The notes beneath the pieces were generated by a model. It was not told where the DNA came from and ran no database searches. It worked only from the letters and a program-made list of their open reading frames with translations. Position numbers and translations under genes: made by a program. 10,391 bases of DNA, from the NCBI GenBank assembly GCA_028565635.1, contig JAOXYB010029733.1, forward strand, positions 10,388-20,778. The letters run 5' to 3'. This stretch comes from Phoronis ovalis. Its lineage: Eukaryota > Phoronida > Phoronidae. Shown here in pieces: positions 1 to 10,391 of the stretch; position 1 is the stretch's first letter, and every line of letters starts with the position of its first letter.

Positions 1-853
1 CTTTATAGTACATCTTTCTTTCATGGAATCATCTCGTCTTTTTTCTGTAATACTTTGTGAATGTAATTAGCTAGAGTTTTAGGCTATAATGTTATCAAGA
101 CACTGTGACAACTCTATCTCAGTTAGACATGTAATCGAATCAAACATTAATTTGGATGATCTATAAGAAACAAGTCCCATAACTGGAATTACAGGCAAAT
201 GTATTACACTTATTACTGCATGTGTTCTTAGATGTTTAAAAAACCGATCCATCATCTAATGACATTTTAAACAGGGAAAACGTTTAAATTTTATTGCCAA
301 TAAGATAATTAGAAAATTAATAACGAAAATAGAGAAATCTAATTGTAATTGTCAGGTGAAATATATCAGGTAAATTAAACGGCTATCACGGATATCACGA
401 AAGACGAGTTTAAACGTGCAAACTGCTTTGTTTTATAAAAAACGGAAATGATGGTTTTATTAATTTAATTCGAGTGCGTCGTTTGTTGTAGATAGTCGCG
501 TAATTAAGCTTGATCTCGATAGTTTGATTGCGCATGTATTTGCTCTAGATGTCTGTCTGTTACAAATAAGTATACTTCAAGCATTACAGAGCTCATGTTT
601 AGGAAATATTTTTAAAAGGAGACGTTCCTTCTTTTTTATCCCCTTCGATGTCGATAGTTTGAATTTAATTTCCGATATTCTGCTCCCTCAAAAACGAGAT
701 TTTGCGCGCACCTGTTTGTAGTTTCGAATAATTACATGGTGACATATCGTTATAATGTTTTTTTTTGTGTTAGTAAAACAAGTACTGCTTAAAAATTAAC
801 TTGAGTTTTAGAAGAATTTTAGATATTAAACTGTAAGTGGAATACTTCGCTTT

Positions 854-885
854 GTTAGTTGTTGCGTGTGTTAGCTGTTGCCTGT
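854..885. repeat. Tandem duplication, two 16-bp units
   Basis: The units 854-869 and 870-885 are head to tail and agree at 14 of 16 positions (core GTTAG.TGTTGC.TGT). The second unit abuts a 12-bp palindrome. The two substitutions suggest an old local slippage duplication. Confidence 0.8.
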
Positions 886-897
886 GTACATATGTAC
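886..897. repeat. 12-bp perfect palindrome GTACATATGTAC
   Basis: The sequence equals its own reverse complement. It follows directly on the tandem duplication, and the heptamer GCTGGTT is repeated twice just after it (902-915). It could be a dimer-binding site or a repeat edge, and nothing more can be claimed. Confidence 0.7.
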
Positions 898-1974
898 TTG
901 AGCTGGTTGCTGGTTCAAGACGGTAGCTGACCACATCAGCATGATATCAATTCTTGTTAAAATCTTATTAAAGTTCTACTTATAATTTATTTGCTGATAA
1001 GCTTAAAACAAAAGATGTGTTAATCTGAGTTAACTGCGAGAATTCACGCCTAGTAATAATCCTACAAATTTCAAGCACTTGTACAAACTACAACAGTCAT
1101 TGTCAAGTCCTCTTAAGGAAGCATCTCCTGATTTAAGTCCAATTGAATAGTAATTAAAAACATTTCATAAAGACATTTAATCGATTAAAGATACAAAATT
1201 AATATAAGTTTTCAAAATCTTGTTGACATTGTAAATTACAAAATAAACAAAATTCCTAATTCGACATTTTGTCAGGAAAAAGCGACAACGGATTAAAATT
1301 AACATCGCATCCGAAAAGAGTAGAGTGTGCTTAGTAACTTGATTTAGCATTCTTCTGACATCGATTGTTAAAGAGAAACTTGTTGCTCGTCCTTTGTACT
1401 CATCGATCATTTTGTGTAGCTTCTGGTATTTTTATATTTAATTTGTTTTTGGTGAGAAAATCAATTTTAAAATATTTTACACCGCAAGTATAACTTTGTA
1501 TTTAGCATATTGCATACACATTTAGTATGAATAAATATATTTCCTATTTAAAACTGATTTTAATAAACAGACATTAAAAGGATTTAAATGCAGATTTATC
1601 AAAAAAGTTGAAACTTGCTACTTTCACGATATAATCACTCAAATGAAGCCGCGTGTGAAGCCTCGTGTATATTCTAGAAAGCCGTGGTTTATTTCCAGTG
1701 AGTAAATGATATATTCTTTGAACAAATTGCAGAAAATGTCATCACTTCTTACATGTATAAGCTTTTATTAATATTTTATTTCTTCTAACATTTGATTTTT
1801 ATGTAAGTTGTACTTGACATTTTATAATATTTTAATCCTTGTATTGCATTTTTTTTTTTGAATTAATTATTATAACTTGATATTAAGTGCATACACCTGT
1901 ATCCTCAGGTAACCGCCAAAGATGAAAGATAACATTATTACACTGATATTTACCTATTCAAATAATTATTTTCC

Positions 1975-2052
1975 AATTCCGGTAAATTTGATACTGAAAA
2001 ATAATTCCGGAAAGAATTTTATAATTAAAAAATTGGCGTAAATTAAGTTCCG
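1975..2052. repeat. Three spaced TTCCG motifs in similar flanks
   Basis: AATTCCGG occurs at 1975-1982 and 2003-2010, and AAGTTCCGAATTTTGAT begins at 2045. The second is embedded in the palindrome TTCCGGAA. All three are followed by A/T-rich AAATTT-like sequence, so they may be decayed copies of one unit or grouped ETS-type sites. Confidence 0.4.
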
Positions 2053-2130
2053 AATTTTGATGACTTAATACCAGTAATTGAATAAAAATTGTATAGCGGA
2101 GTCCTAGTAACTGACTATATAGCATTCAGT

Positions 2131-2138
2131 ATGCAAAT
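2131..2138 (+). promoter_or_regulatory. POU octamer ATGCAAAT
   Basis: This is an exact match to the POU-factor octamer, followed one base later by ACAAT, a SOX-type core. Octamer and SOX pairing is typical of neural enhancers, though the usual order puts the SOX core before the octamer. The site is about 2.3 kb upstream of the ATG. Confidence 0.3.
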
Positions 2139-3429
2139 CACAATTATGTGAGAAGAAACCTCTCTTACAGTTATCCAATCACAGTACGTCAAACTTGATT
2201 TAATTAAGTACAATTTTTTATTGCCCCTTAAAATTTTAATTTTTCAGCTTACTTTAATTATCAGACATTATTATATTTTGAAAGTCATCAACATTGCATA
2301 CAAACACGACTGATTACAAATAATGCGTTCGTTAACTCTCTCACAACACTATGTCGCTCGTCATCTTTTTCTTGCGTAAGCAATAAGTTCATTTTACATG
2401 TAAAACTGTTACGCACATGTCAAATACTCGTTAATATGCACAAAAATGAACACCAGTGCTTGGTATTAGTTAATCTGCTGTCTCTTAATTGGTAGTATGC
2501 AGTTATTCGAACGCCAGTTTCATTAAACTAAGTGGAGATTAAGGTGAGAGAGGTATTTGATATTTTTATGAAAAACAAGTGCGCTTGTTAACTCGACTAT
2601 GTATAATCAAGGTAATCAGATAGTTTGTGTTACTTAACAGAAGACAATCTTAACTATCCGCACAATAAACATAAAGTATATACATTCCCACGCTAGAAGC
2701 TGACTCGATGGAAAATATGTAATAAAATAAAATGTAATTCAGTATAATTATTATATCGTAAATTTTGAAATAGATGTCAATATTCAAATCAGTAACTGAA
2801 TTGTTTCATATTTTCATGAGAAACTCATGAAAAGACTGAAAATGTTCTCGTCTAAATAAAGTCATTGACTAAGAATTATAGAAAGTTTAAAGGATGAATA
2901 ACTTATATTTAGTTATAGCCGTGACTTTCGAGTTCACTCTCCGGTTTTTAGATCACTTTTTCAATTTTGATTTTTGACTCAGCCATTGGTATTTTTCCAA
3001 CTTACGCTGGATTTGTCCTAGTTAGATTAAATTATTTTATTATTTACATTTAAAATGAATATTCACGTTTTATTTCTAAGCTCATTACACCATGAGAAAT
3101 CGCTAAGAGATTTCGCATCAAAACCACGTGATATGTCATTTAACTCTCATTTTTTGAAACCTAACACCTGAACACATGTTTAATTTTGGCAGGTAGAAAA
3201 AGCATTATCTCTCAAATTTATGTGTCAAAAGTGACTAGCGGTTGTGTTTGTTATGAAACTAGTTGGATATGTTTTGAGAAGGTTCCCAGATAATTTACCA
3301 AAATGAGTGTGTTATTATGAGTACAATGGGCATCATGCATTATGATGACACAGGCTGTTCATTTTAGAAATGGTCACCAATGGTTAACCTTATTATCATT
3401 ATTATCTCTTTCGAATTACGTAGTACCTA

Positions 3430-3480
3430 GCAATTTTCACGTTCTTTTAGTTAACAATCTATAAGGAGATGCTATTGAAC
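3430..3480 (+). repeat. Diverged local duplication, copy 1
   Basis: GCAATTTTCACGTTC begins at 3430 and is followed by TTAA and GGAGATG. The same order recurs from 3554. Both copies are preceded, 9-13 bases upstream, by ATTACG. The offset is about 124 bases. Confidence 0.6.
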
Positions 3481-3553
3481 GGTTTTAATACCATTAAGTC
3501 AAACAGTGAAATAGAGAAAATTTTCTGATGAGCCATTACGCCATTAAAGTTTT

Positions 3554-3607
3554 GCAATTTTCGCGTTCCTTTGCTTAAACTATTTGCATGTATTGGGAGA
3601 TGATATT
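3554..3607 (+). repeat. Diverged local duplication, copy 2
   Basis: GCAATTTTCGCGTTCCTTTG aligns to copy 1 with few changes, and the shared GGAGATG follows after an extra short insert. The match fades after about 55 bases. No terminal inverted repeats or target duplications are evident, so this looks like an old segmental duplication and not a transposon. Confidence 0.6.
3582..3589 (-). promoter_or_regulatory. POU octamer (reverse), inside the second repeat copy
   Basis: ATTTGCAT is the reverse complement of the exact octamer. It falls in the short insertion that distinguishes the copy at 3554 from the copy at 3430, so the site is present in only one copy. Confidence 0.28.
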
Positions 3608-4221
3608 TTAGCGTTTCTATTATGATAACAAGGCGGTAATTTCCAGAATAGTTTAGTTAATCGCTGAAGTAGATTATATTTCGGGGCTTTAAAACATTCA
3701 TGATACTAAAGAACGATAAAGGGGAAATTTAGTGCGAAACTGTTACTTAAATTTGTCACAGACTCCCAGGAACAGAGGATTTCTTGATCTTTACTAAACG
3801 TTTATACAAAGTTAATATTTGTGATTTTGATATCATTAAACTAACAGATAAGGTGAGAAACTTTGAAAAGAAAACCATTAATTTCTAAAAGCCAAATACT
3901 CTGAATATTGCGCGATATTTTAAAACAATAATTTAAAGCCTTAAATTTCATCTTTTGTCCAGAGGCCGAAGCCAATTGATATTTATCCTAAATAACGAAT
4001 TCTTTGTGTATTCTGAGTGTGTATTCAGGCCAATAGCGGCCTAAATCCTTTCAATTTTATTTGATATTGTTCAAGAATTTATTTAAATATTTAAAAGAAA
4101 TAATATATCCAAAGCCTTGAATTTCTACTAATATCATATTATTTTTGTGGTTTTCAAAATATCATTTTAGTCAAAAGCTTAAATCAAATCTTTAATGTAT
4201 TCTTACCCTTAAGCTGTGATG

Positions 4222-4226
4222 ATTGG
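4222..4226 (-). promoter_or_regulatory. CCAAT box (NF-Y type), reverse
   Basis: GATTGG on the + strand reads CCAATC on the minus strand. It lies 64 bases upstream of the forward CCAAT box, and the PBX-MEIS decamer falls between them. Confidence 0.33.
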
Positions 4227-4238
4227 ATAATTTGATTA

Positions 4239-4248
4239 TGATTGACAG
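4239..4248 (+). promoter_or_regulatory. PBX-MEIS/PREP composite site (TGATTGACAG)
   Basis: This is an exact match to the decamer bound by PBX together with MEIS or PREP TALE homeodomain proteins. It sits about 200 bases upstream of the ATG. The preceding TTTGATTATG also resembles a PBX half-site. TALE decamers are known to co-occur with CCAAT boxes bound by NF-Y in early embryonic promoters, and CCAAT boxes lie on both sides here. Function is inferred from the match only. Confidence 0.5.
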
Positions 4249-4285
4249 CGTTGTCCTGGTGAATAATGAATGACTGGAGGGTTAA

Positions 4286-4290
4286 CCAAT
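4286..4290 (+). promoter_or_regulatory. CCAAT box (NF-Y type), forward
   Basis: AACCAATCG resembles the extended NF-Y consensus and lies about 160 bases before the ATG. It is at a plausible promoter distance if transcription starts between about 4330 and 4400. No clear TATA box is seen near that interval. Confidence 0.4.
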
Positions 4291-4315
4291 CGCGTTACTC
4301 TTACAAATCACTGTG

Positions 4316-5139
<824 letters not shown>

Positions 5140-5189
5140 AAAAAAGTTTCACCAAAGTTGTAAACAATTCCAAATCTTACGGGTATTGA

Positions 5190-5195
5190 AATAAA
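5190..5195 (+). terminator. AATAAA hexamer, possible premature polyadenylation signal
   Basis: A canonical AATAAA lies about 50 bases after the read-through stop, in an A-rich context. It would suit cleavage of an intron-retained short transcript. The hexamer is common by chance in DNA this AT-rich, and no clear GU-rich downstream element distinguishes it. Confidence 0.2.
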
Positions 5196-5572
5196 AAATT
5201 AGGAAAATGTCATCTTTTTTATATAGTTGAGCTTTTAAAAAACTACTAGAATTAAAAATAATAGTTCTTCCGAACACAATGGAAGTTGCTTTAAAATGTG
5301 CGATTATTTAATTTTATTTTTATGTTCTATCTTAATTTATTTTGCGTTTCATTTATGAATCATTTTCAAATCTTTTCGCATGTTAGCGGGAATTGTAAAC
5401 ATATTGTTTACTGACATCACAATTTATTAATGAGCAAACAAATTGTATAAATAGAAACAAAATTCTACTACATTCAAGGATAAATAAAACAACGAAACTT
5501 CAAAAATTATAAGAATACAAACAATTATTTACTATTAAAAAAATAGAAGAAAGCTATATTCCGAAAATATAA

Positions 5573-5610
5573 ATATTATTATTATTTTTTTAAATATAAA
5601 TTCAATTTTT
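5573..5610. repeat. AT-only low-complexity patch
   Basis: The stretch is almost purely A and T, with ATT-repeat character and a run of seven or more T. It is ordinary simple sequence within the intron. Confidence 0.7.
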
Positions 5611-6160
5611 ATGTTATTAATTACATGCATGTATCATTTAGGGGTTGCATGTAGAGGTATATAAATTGTTATAGGATTAAATATTTGTATTGGGATATTC
5701 AATTGTTTAAAGGAAGTGGAGAGAGATTCAAATTAATCCCAAAATGTAACATCTCCTTACTGAATGAAATCATAGTGTGTATCAAATACATGGTCAAAAA
5801 ATAATCCCAAAAAATAATAGTAGAACGCGTCTGCGGATGGTCTTGTTCTGTTTTGTTTAACCGCACGAATAAAAATAATCAAAATAAATGCTAATGAGCC
5901 TTTTAAAGAATACTGTAAAATTAATTCTTTCCTTTAAAATTGAATAGACAAACTGTCAGGGTTATATTAGCTCTAAGTGTTGATTTTTTACAATGGATTG
6001 AATTTTCTATTCGAGTGGATCTTTTATCTAGACCTTTCAAAAATGGCTGACCTTTCAACAATACAGGAAAGTGTCTTTTTACTGAAGCCCTTTATAGATC
6101 TACTAAATTACCAAAAGCCTATATGATAGCTTGCATGTCAGGCAGAATAATAAAATAAAT

Positions 6161-6179
6161 ACTTGTGTTAAACACAGGT
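6161..6179. repeat. 19-bp inverted repeat overlapping a CAGGTG E-box
   Basis: ACTTGTGTT (6161-6169) and AACACAGGT (6171-6179) are inverted with one mismatch around a single central A. CAGGTG at 6175-6180 is a Snail/ZEB-type E-box. Confidence 0.6.
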
Positions 6180-7655
6180 GATAAAATAGTGAAAGCTAGG
6201 CAAACAATTGACTGATCTGATCTTGCCTTGTATTATAATCGTTAGAATTAGTAAACATATCGTGCGATGTGTCTTTAATAATGTGAAAATATGCTGTTTG
6301 TAAAAAGAAATATTTAAAATTTGATATCCTTTGGAGCAAAAATGTAAATTTAGTCAAGTATTGTTTAAGACAGTAACTTTTTATTCTCTAGAGTTCATAA
6401 ATATATAGTTTATTTTCAAAAATGATATGAATGTCTCTGGAGCGATACAGTATACAATAATTCACTGATATTATTTGCGTATTATTCCATATTTTTTATC
6501 TTAACAGATATATCAGGATCAGCTGCTAATTGATTTTGAAACAAATAGAATCATTCCATTAGTTCTTGTGCAGCTGTGGAAACAATATAGCGTTCGGGTG
6601 GATGATCAAAAATTTATAAAACCATCTAAGCAATTAGAAATATATACCAAAGGTTACATAACGTAACTATGCGGGTATAGGAAGTTTTAATGGCTTTGTT
6701 ACATATTTTGAAATAATTTAAATCGAGACGTTATCGATCCTCTGTCATTGCTACGTTCGGGACTAGAGCTAAAGTAATTGCATGAATTTTTAATAACGTT
6801 TACTAAATGTGTTTTATCTAAAATCTGTACACTAACTAAATGTTCGTTTTATTTACTATGGAGTAAAGTTACCCAGGTGTGGTGCATGTTATAACTAGCT
6901 AATAGCTGAGGGTGGAGAGATTTATATAAATTATGTCAGAAAGTAAATAACACCGTTTGTAAAACGGAGCCGTTTTAGCACATATTACATTTCATCACAT
7001 TGTTAAAGCGGTCAACAAATATATCGCTGTATTTGCAAAAACGCTCAAGAAGTTGTTATGCCGAAAGTTGTATACACAAGTTAAGCAGAAGTCTAACACG
7101 AACTTTGCATAGTTGATCGGGTTTAGGCCTATACAGTAAAATATGTATTGCATAATATAAATGTATTGTGAAATACACACCAAAGTTTGATATGAAGGAT
7201 TTAACGCTATCAGTTTCTGATGGGATGTTTGTTCATAGACGCCTAGTGACTCGATGAACTGGCCAGAAATCAAGTATTGATATTAAGCGATATACTATTA
7301 CATGATTCGATCTTTGCACCAAATTCCTAATCGTTTCCCGGTAAAATGAAAGAAATAGTTTTCAACTAAGGTTCAAAAAACTATACCTGGCCTATTGTAT
7401 ACGCTTCAGTGTTTGAGTTTTGTCAGCCATTTTTACATCTTTATCATTCAAAAGCCTGGGGGATACAACTTGCTTTAAAAACATAAGCAAAAAAAATATT
7501 CCTATTGTATTTCTGCTGTTTAATTTACTAAATTTAAAAAATAAAAATAGCTCCTCTAGAACTGAAATGCGATATCTGCTATGGATACATGATAATCAAA
7601 ATTTCAAATAACTTTGGCTAAAACACAATTTTCTCGAGATGTACCCAACTGCTGC

Positions 7656-7668
7656 CAGCTGTCACGTG
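7656..7668 (+). promoter_or_regulatory. Paired E-boxes overlapping a MEIS-type site
   Basis: CAGCTG (7656-7661) and CACGTG (7663-7668) are one base apart. AGCTGTCA across them is the reverse complement of TGACAGCT, a MEIS/PREP-type sequence. It is a compact bHLH/TALE-like module in the putative intron, inferred from motifs only. Confidence 0.35.
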
Positions 7669-8457
7669 TAGAATATCCACACTAATTTAGATACAAAATT
7701 AGCGAGAATGAAAACCCGGATGAAGCAATGATCTTAGTTCATAATACCCTAATAATCGGTTATAATTAGAAATCGTAATCAAAACATTTTGAAAAGGTCA
7801 GCTAATATGATTCACTACTAATTATTACTGTGTCGTATCAGGAATCTAAATCATAGATAGGTTTTGAAACTAGGAAATTAAACATTTATATTCATATTTT
7901 TTAAAAATTGGATCTATAATAATGGGGAATAAAAATCTATCCGCAGTTAAATTTTCCGTAACCACTGGATGTTTGCTTTACCTAATAAAACTAGAAAATT
8001 TAACATTGAATAACCCAAATTGATTTGATAAAGCTCAAATTTACAATGGAATCTAAATGTACCGTTATACATCAATCATTAATAAATGTCAACTTTTAGT
8101 GCCCCAAAACCTTAAAAAATGTGTTTAGTATTTTTAACAATTTTTAATTTTATTATTTTTATTCGTTTTGTTCTAAACTGCATATAATTATAAGAATAGT
8201 TTGTTTTTGTCCAGTGTTTATGATCATTAATTAATCTGGTAAATTATCTTCGAGTTTGAAGCTAAATTCTCATTAGTTGTGTTACGCAATGGATACGGGA
8301 AATAAGCAATTTTCCTAATTGATTCTTTAGAGGTAAAACAGAGTTAATCATCTGATAAACAAATGTCATCCACTGATCACCTGGAGAATTTAGTTTAAAG
8401 CTTTGCGGGAAATTCAGGGATGATACGTTTTCCGAGAGGAGTAATAAACAATGGAAT

Positions 8458-8506
8458 TGACATCAGCATGAGCTCGCTTTGACATATTTAATTTGTCATT
8501 GTGTCA
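8458..8506. promoter_or_regulatory. Cluster of four TGACA/TGTCA half-sites
   Basis: TGACA at 8458 and 8480 and TGTCA at 8494 and 8502 lie within 49 bases, two in each orientation. TGACA is the MEIS/PREP/TGIF core. The surrounding 8400-8620 segment appears richer in G and C than the rest of the intron, as might fit a conserved element. Confidence 0.3.
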
Positions 8507-8526
8507 GTGTGTTATAAACACAATGA
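8496..8526. repeat. Perfect 9-bp inverted repeat with SOX-type cores
   Basis: TCATTGTGT (8496-8504) and ACACAATGA (8518-8526) are exact reverse complements around a 13-base spacer. Each arm contains CATTGT or ACAATG, or a close form of a SOX HMG-box core. Confidence 0.75.
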
Positions 8527-9449
8527 AGTTGAACGTACACTATAACGGTTGATAGTAAACGTGCTTTGGGGAATTTAATATCGGCTTGCGTTCGTTATAA
8601 ACAAATCTTTCGCGCGTAAGTTATAATGCCAGAATAGTGTCAGATAGTTTTCATTAGCAGACATTTTTCTGTATGGCATTCATACATTGGATATTGTTTA
8701 CTTATGAAAGTTGATTTTGTTTGTCAATACTTGTTTCTGAGATTTTACGTTTCTGTTCAAATTTGTAAATTCCAACTTCGTCTACATTTAAACAGACAGT
8801 GAAAATGAATGTAACTGATATGAAAAAAAGGAAAAAATATCGTAAATGGTTATGAATCAAGGTACTAATCAATAAACAAGAAAACAAAGCCACGTAATGT
8901 CTTTCTTTTGATGGACAATAAAGTTGGCTTTTTAACGGGTGTGTTATCGAATGTTTTATATGTATTCTCTGCAGACGGATCAGTGAGATCTATTTCAGCT
9001 GTCTTTACATAAAAGTTCTCATCAGAACACACAATAAATCACAATACCACTCAAAGTGGGTCTCTAACCTATCATGTTTGTATTGTGTTATGCGTAGAAG
9101 GTATAATACATTATGTTTTTCTAGGATACTGTTAAATATAATACCGTTTTGTTTTTGTTAGGATAGCGTAAAGAAACAAATGCAATATTCCTTTTGATGA
9201 CTTATGGACTTTTTTTAAAGCTTCCTGGCCTGAAATAATATCTAATTAAAGGCTGAACACAAGCTTTTATACGCACAAATGTTTTAAACCTAGACAATTA
9301 ATTGCATTGGTCGATCTTTGGGTAAAAAGAGGTTTTCACAGAGTATTGATGATAATTTGTACACCTGGAAATCTGAGTAAATATTTGATTTGGTAACGAA
9401 CTGTGTAACGAGACGTATACAGACAGAAGTGGTTATAGATATGTGAAAA

Positions 9450-9473
9450 CTGTGTTTGCTTAATTAAACACAG
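9450..9473. repeat. Perfect 8-bp inverted repeat
   Basis: CTGTGTTT (9450-9457) and AAACACAG (9466-9473) flank GCTTAATT. It is a short hairpin-forming sequence of unknown meaning. Confidence 0.7.
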
Positions 9474-10391
9474 ACAAAGGCAGAACGCATAGGATAACTA
9501 GAAATTATTTTATAGAACAAAATTATGGCGAATGGAAATGCAATTATAACAAATCAAACATCATATGTCGACAAATTCGCGTTTAGTTAAAAATTAAGAA
9601 TTTAACACAAAAACATAACAAAAATCGGCAAAAAAAAAATTCATTCTTATTTAGAAAATAGCATATGAAACTGTTATGCGTCAACCTTAAATGCAATTTG
9701 GTTTATTTTAGGGAACAATTTTGCCATAAATGTTCGAGACATTTTATGCTTGTATTTGCCTTTGTATCAATGACCCTAGACAAACTATTGTTTCGTGACA
9801 TATTCTAACGGAAATCGAACGCGTATACCGACACCCTTGGTGTGTTTACTAGTGATCTAACTACTATACATAATTCATGAGATTTATTGAGCAGGCTTTT
9901 ATTTTTTTCTGGTTTAGATTTCGATCCAGAGGAATCCAATAAAATCATTTTGATAATAGATTGAAAAATTCTTTTATTCCCTTTCTGCTGTTATAGATAA
10001 TTGCGTTTCTGATATCCGTTCAATTATAGCGTTTCACGCACAGTGCAATGGCGTATGTAATAAGTCTCCTGTATCCAAAACATAATCTCCTGGAAATTGT
10101 CGTATTATGAAAAAGTATATAGTATTTCACAAAAAATAAAGCTATCATTAACCCTGTGGTTTTTTCATCAACTGAATGTTAATATATCTCATGATAGTAA
10201 TGCAATATCTTGTCGAACTGCTAATGTAGCAAAAAAGTGTGGTTTTAAATTTCTGCCTGGAGCAATCTCTTGTTTTAAAAACAATACCAGTCATTAAATG
10301 GTGGAATTCTCACAAGCTGCGGCTTTTCATACTGTTTGTTTAGTCATGTTTAATTCTGTAAATTATTCAGAAAGCGTTTTATGTAACATAC

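Larger units (their letters stand above)
1..4210. other. Upstream non-coding region, no gene recognised
   Basis: I read this stretch on both strands and found no credible coding exon. The longest open frames (for example near 524-721 on + and 1177-1410 on -) start at non-ATG codons or look like translated AT-rich noise. It contains the 854-897 repeat and palindrome, a 1849-1859 T run, the 1975-2052 TTCCG cluster, octamers at 2131 and 3582, a CACGTG E-box at 3125-3130, a small hairpin at 3331-3347 and the 3430/3554 duplication. It is probably intergenic DNA with possible enhancers of the SIX gene. Confidence 0.6.

Noticed and set aside
524-721. 65-codon open frame on the + strand
   Set aside because: It begins at TTG, has no domain or eukaryotic start context, and its Leu/Phe-rich composition is that of translated AT-rich DNA.
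870-930. tRNA or tRNA-derived SINE suggested by GGTTCAAGAC
   Set aside because: Only a partial B-box match is present. There is no convincing A-box and no cloverleaf can be formed around it.
1177-1410. 77-codon open frame on the minus strand
   Set aside because: No recognisable family, low-complexity Ile/Asn/Lys/Phe composition, and no flanking splice or promoter signals stand out.
1849-1859. T run (and the A run at 9630-9639) as retroposon tails
   Set aside because: No adjacent retroposon body or target-site duplication can be seen, so they are simple homopolymers.
6995-7273. 92-codon open frame on the minus strand
   Set aside because: Although the longest after the real exon, it shows no known motif and is AT-driven in composition. 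Hydrophobic stretches like these are expected from such DNA.
9712-9808. Acceptor-like GGTTTATTTTAG followed by 31 in-phase sense codons
   Set aside because: The peptide is Phe/Leu-rich with no Six3/6 tail features, and the open length is within background for this window.
9921-9944. Strong pyrimidine tract and TTTAG followed by a short in-phase ORF and AATAAA
   Set aside because: It would encode only about seven residues, with no similarity to Six3/6 tails. AATAAA is common in this sequence.

Overview
This is an AT-rich stretch of animal nuclear DNA carrying one recognisable gene: the first coding exon of a Six3/6-class (Six3/Six6/optix) homeobox gene on the + strand, at 4450-5114. The exon encodes a complete SIX domain and a complete K50-type homeodomain, and it ends in a consensus splice donor directly after the homeodomain tail. 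The eukaryotic spliced structure, low GC and long non-coding flanks indicate a metazoan, most likely an invertebrate bilaterian. A lophotrochozoan such as a mollusc or annelid is my guess, but one highly conserved exon cannot settle the phylum.

Layout. Positions 1 to about 4200 are upstream non-coding DNA with no convincing coding region. They hold a 16-bp tandem duplication next to a 12-bp palindrome (854-897), a cluster of three TTCCG motifs (about 1975-2052), two exact POU octamers (2131 and 3582) and a diverged local duplication (3430/3554). About 4210-4449 looks like proximal promoter or leader. It has two CCAAT boxes in opposite orientations flanking an exact PBX-MEIS/PREP decamer, plus short upstream ORFs. 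From 5115 to the end of the window is read as the first intron. It holds an in-frame read-through tail of seven codons with a nearby AATAAA, a few E-box/MEIS-type clusters, short inverted repeats and several splice-acceptor look-alikes. None of these opens into a believable Six3/6 C-terminal exon, so the last exon probably lies beyond 10391.

Biology. Six3/6 proteins are nuclear transcription factors of the anterior brain and eye programme. The SIX domain contacts Groucho/TLE co-repressors and the homeodomain binds DNA. The only direct hints about control here are motif matches in the flanks, which are hypotheses. I see no RNA gene, CRISPR array, intact mobile element or second protein-coding gene, and nothing that qualifies as a new biological system.
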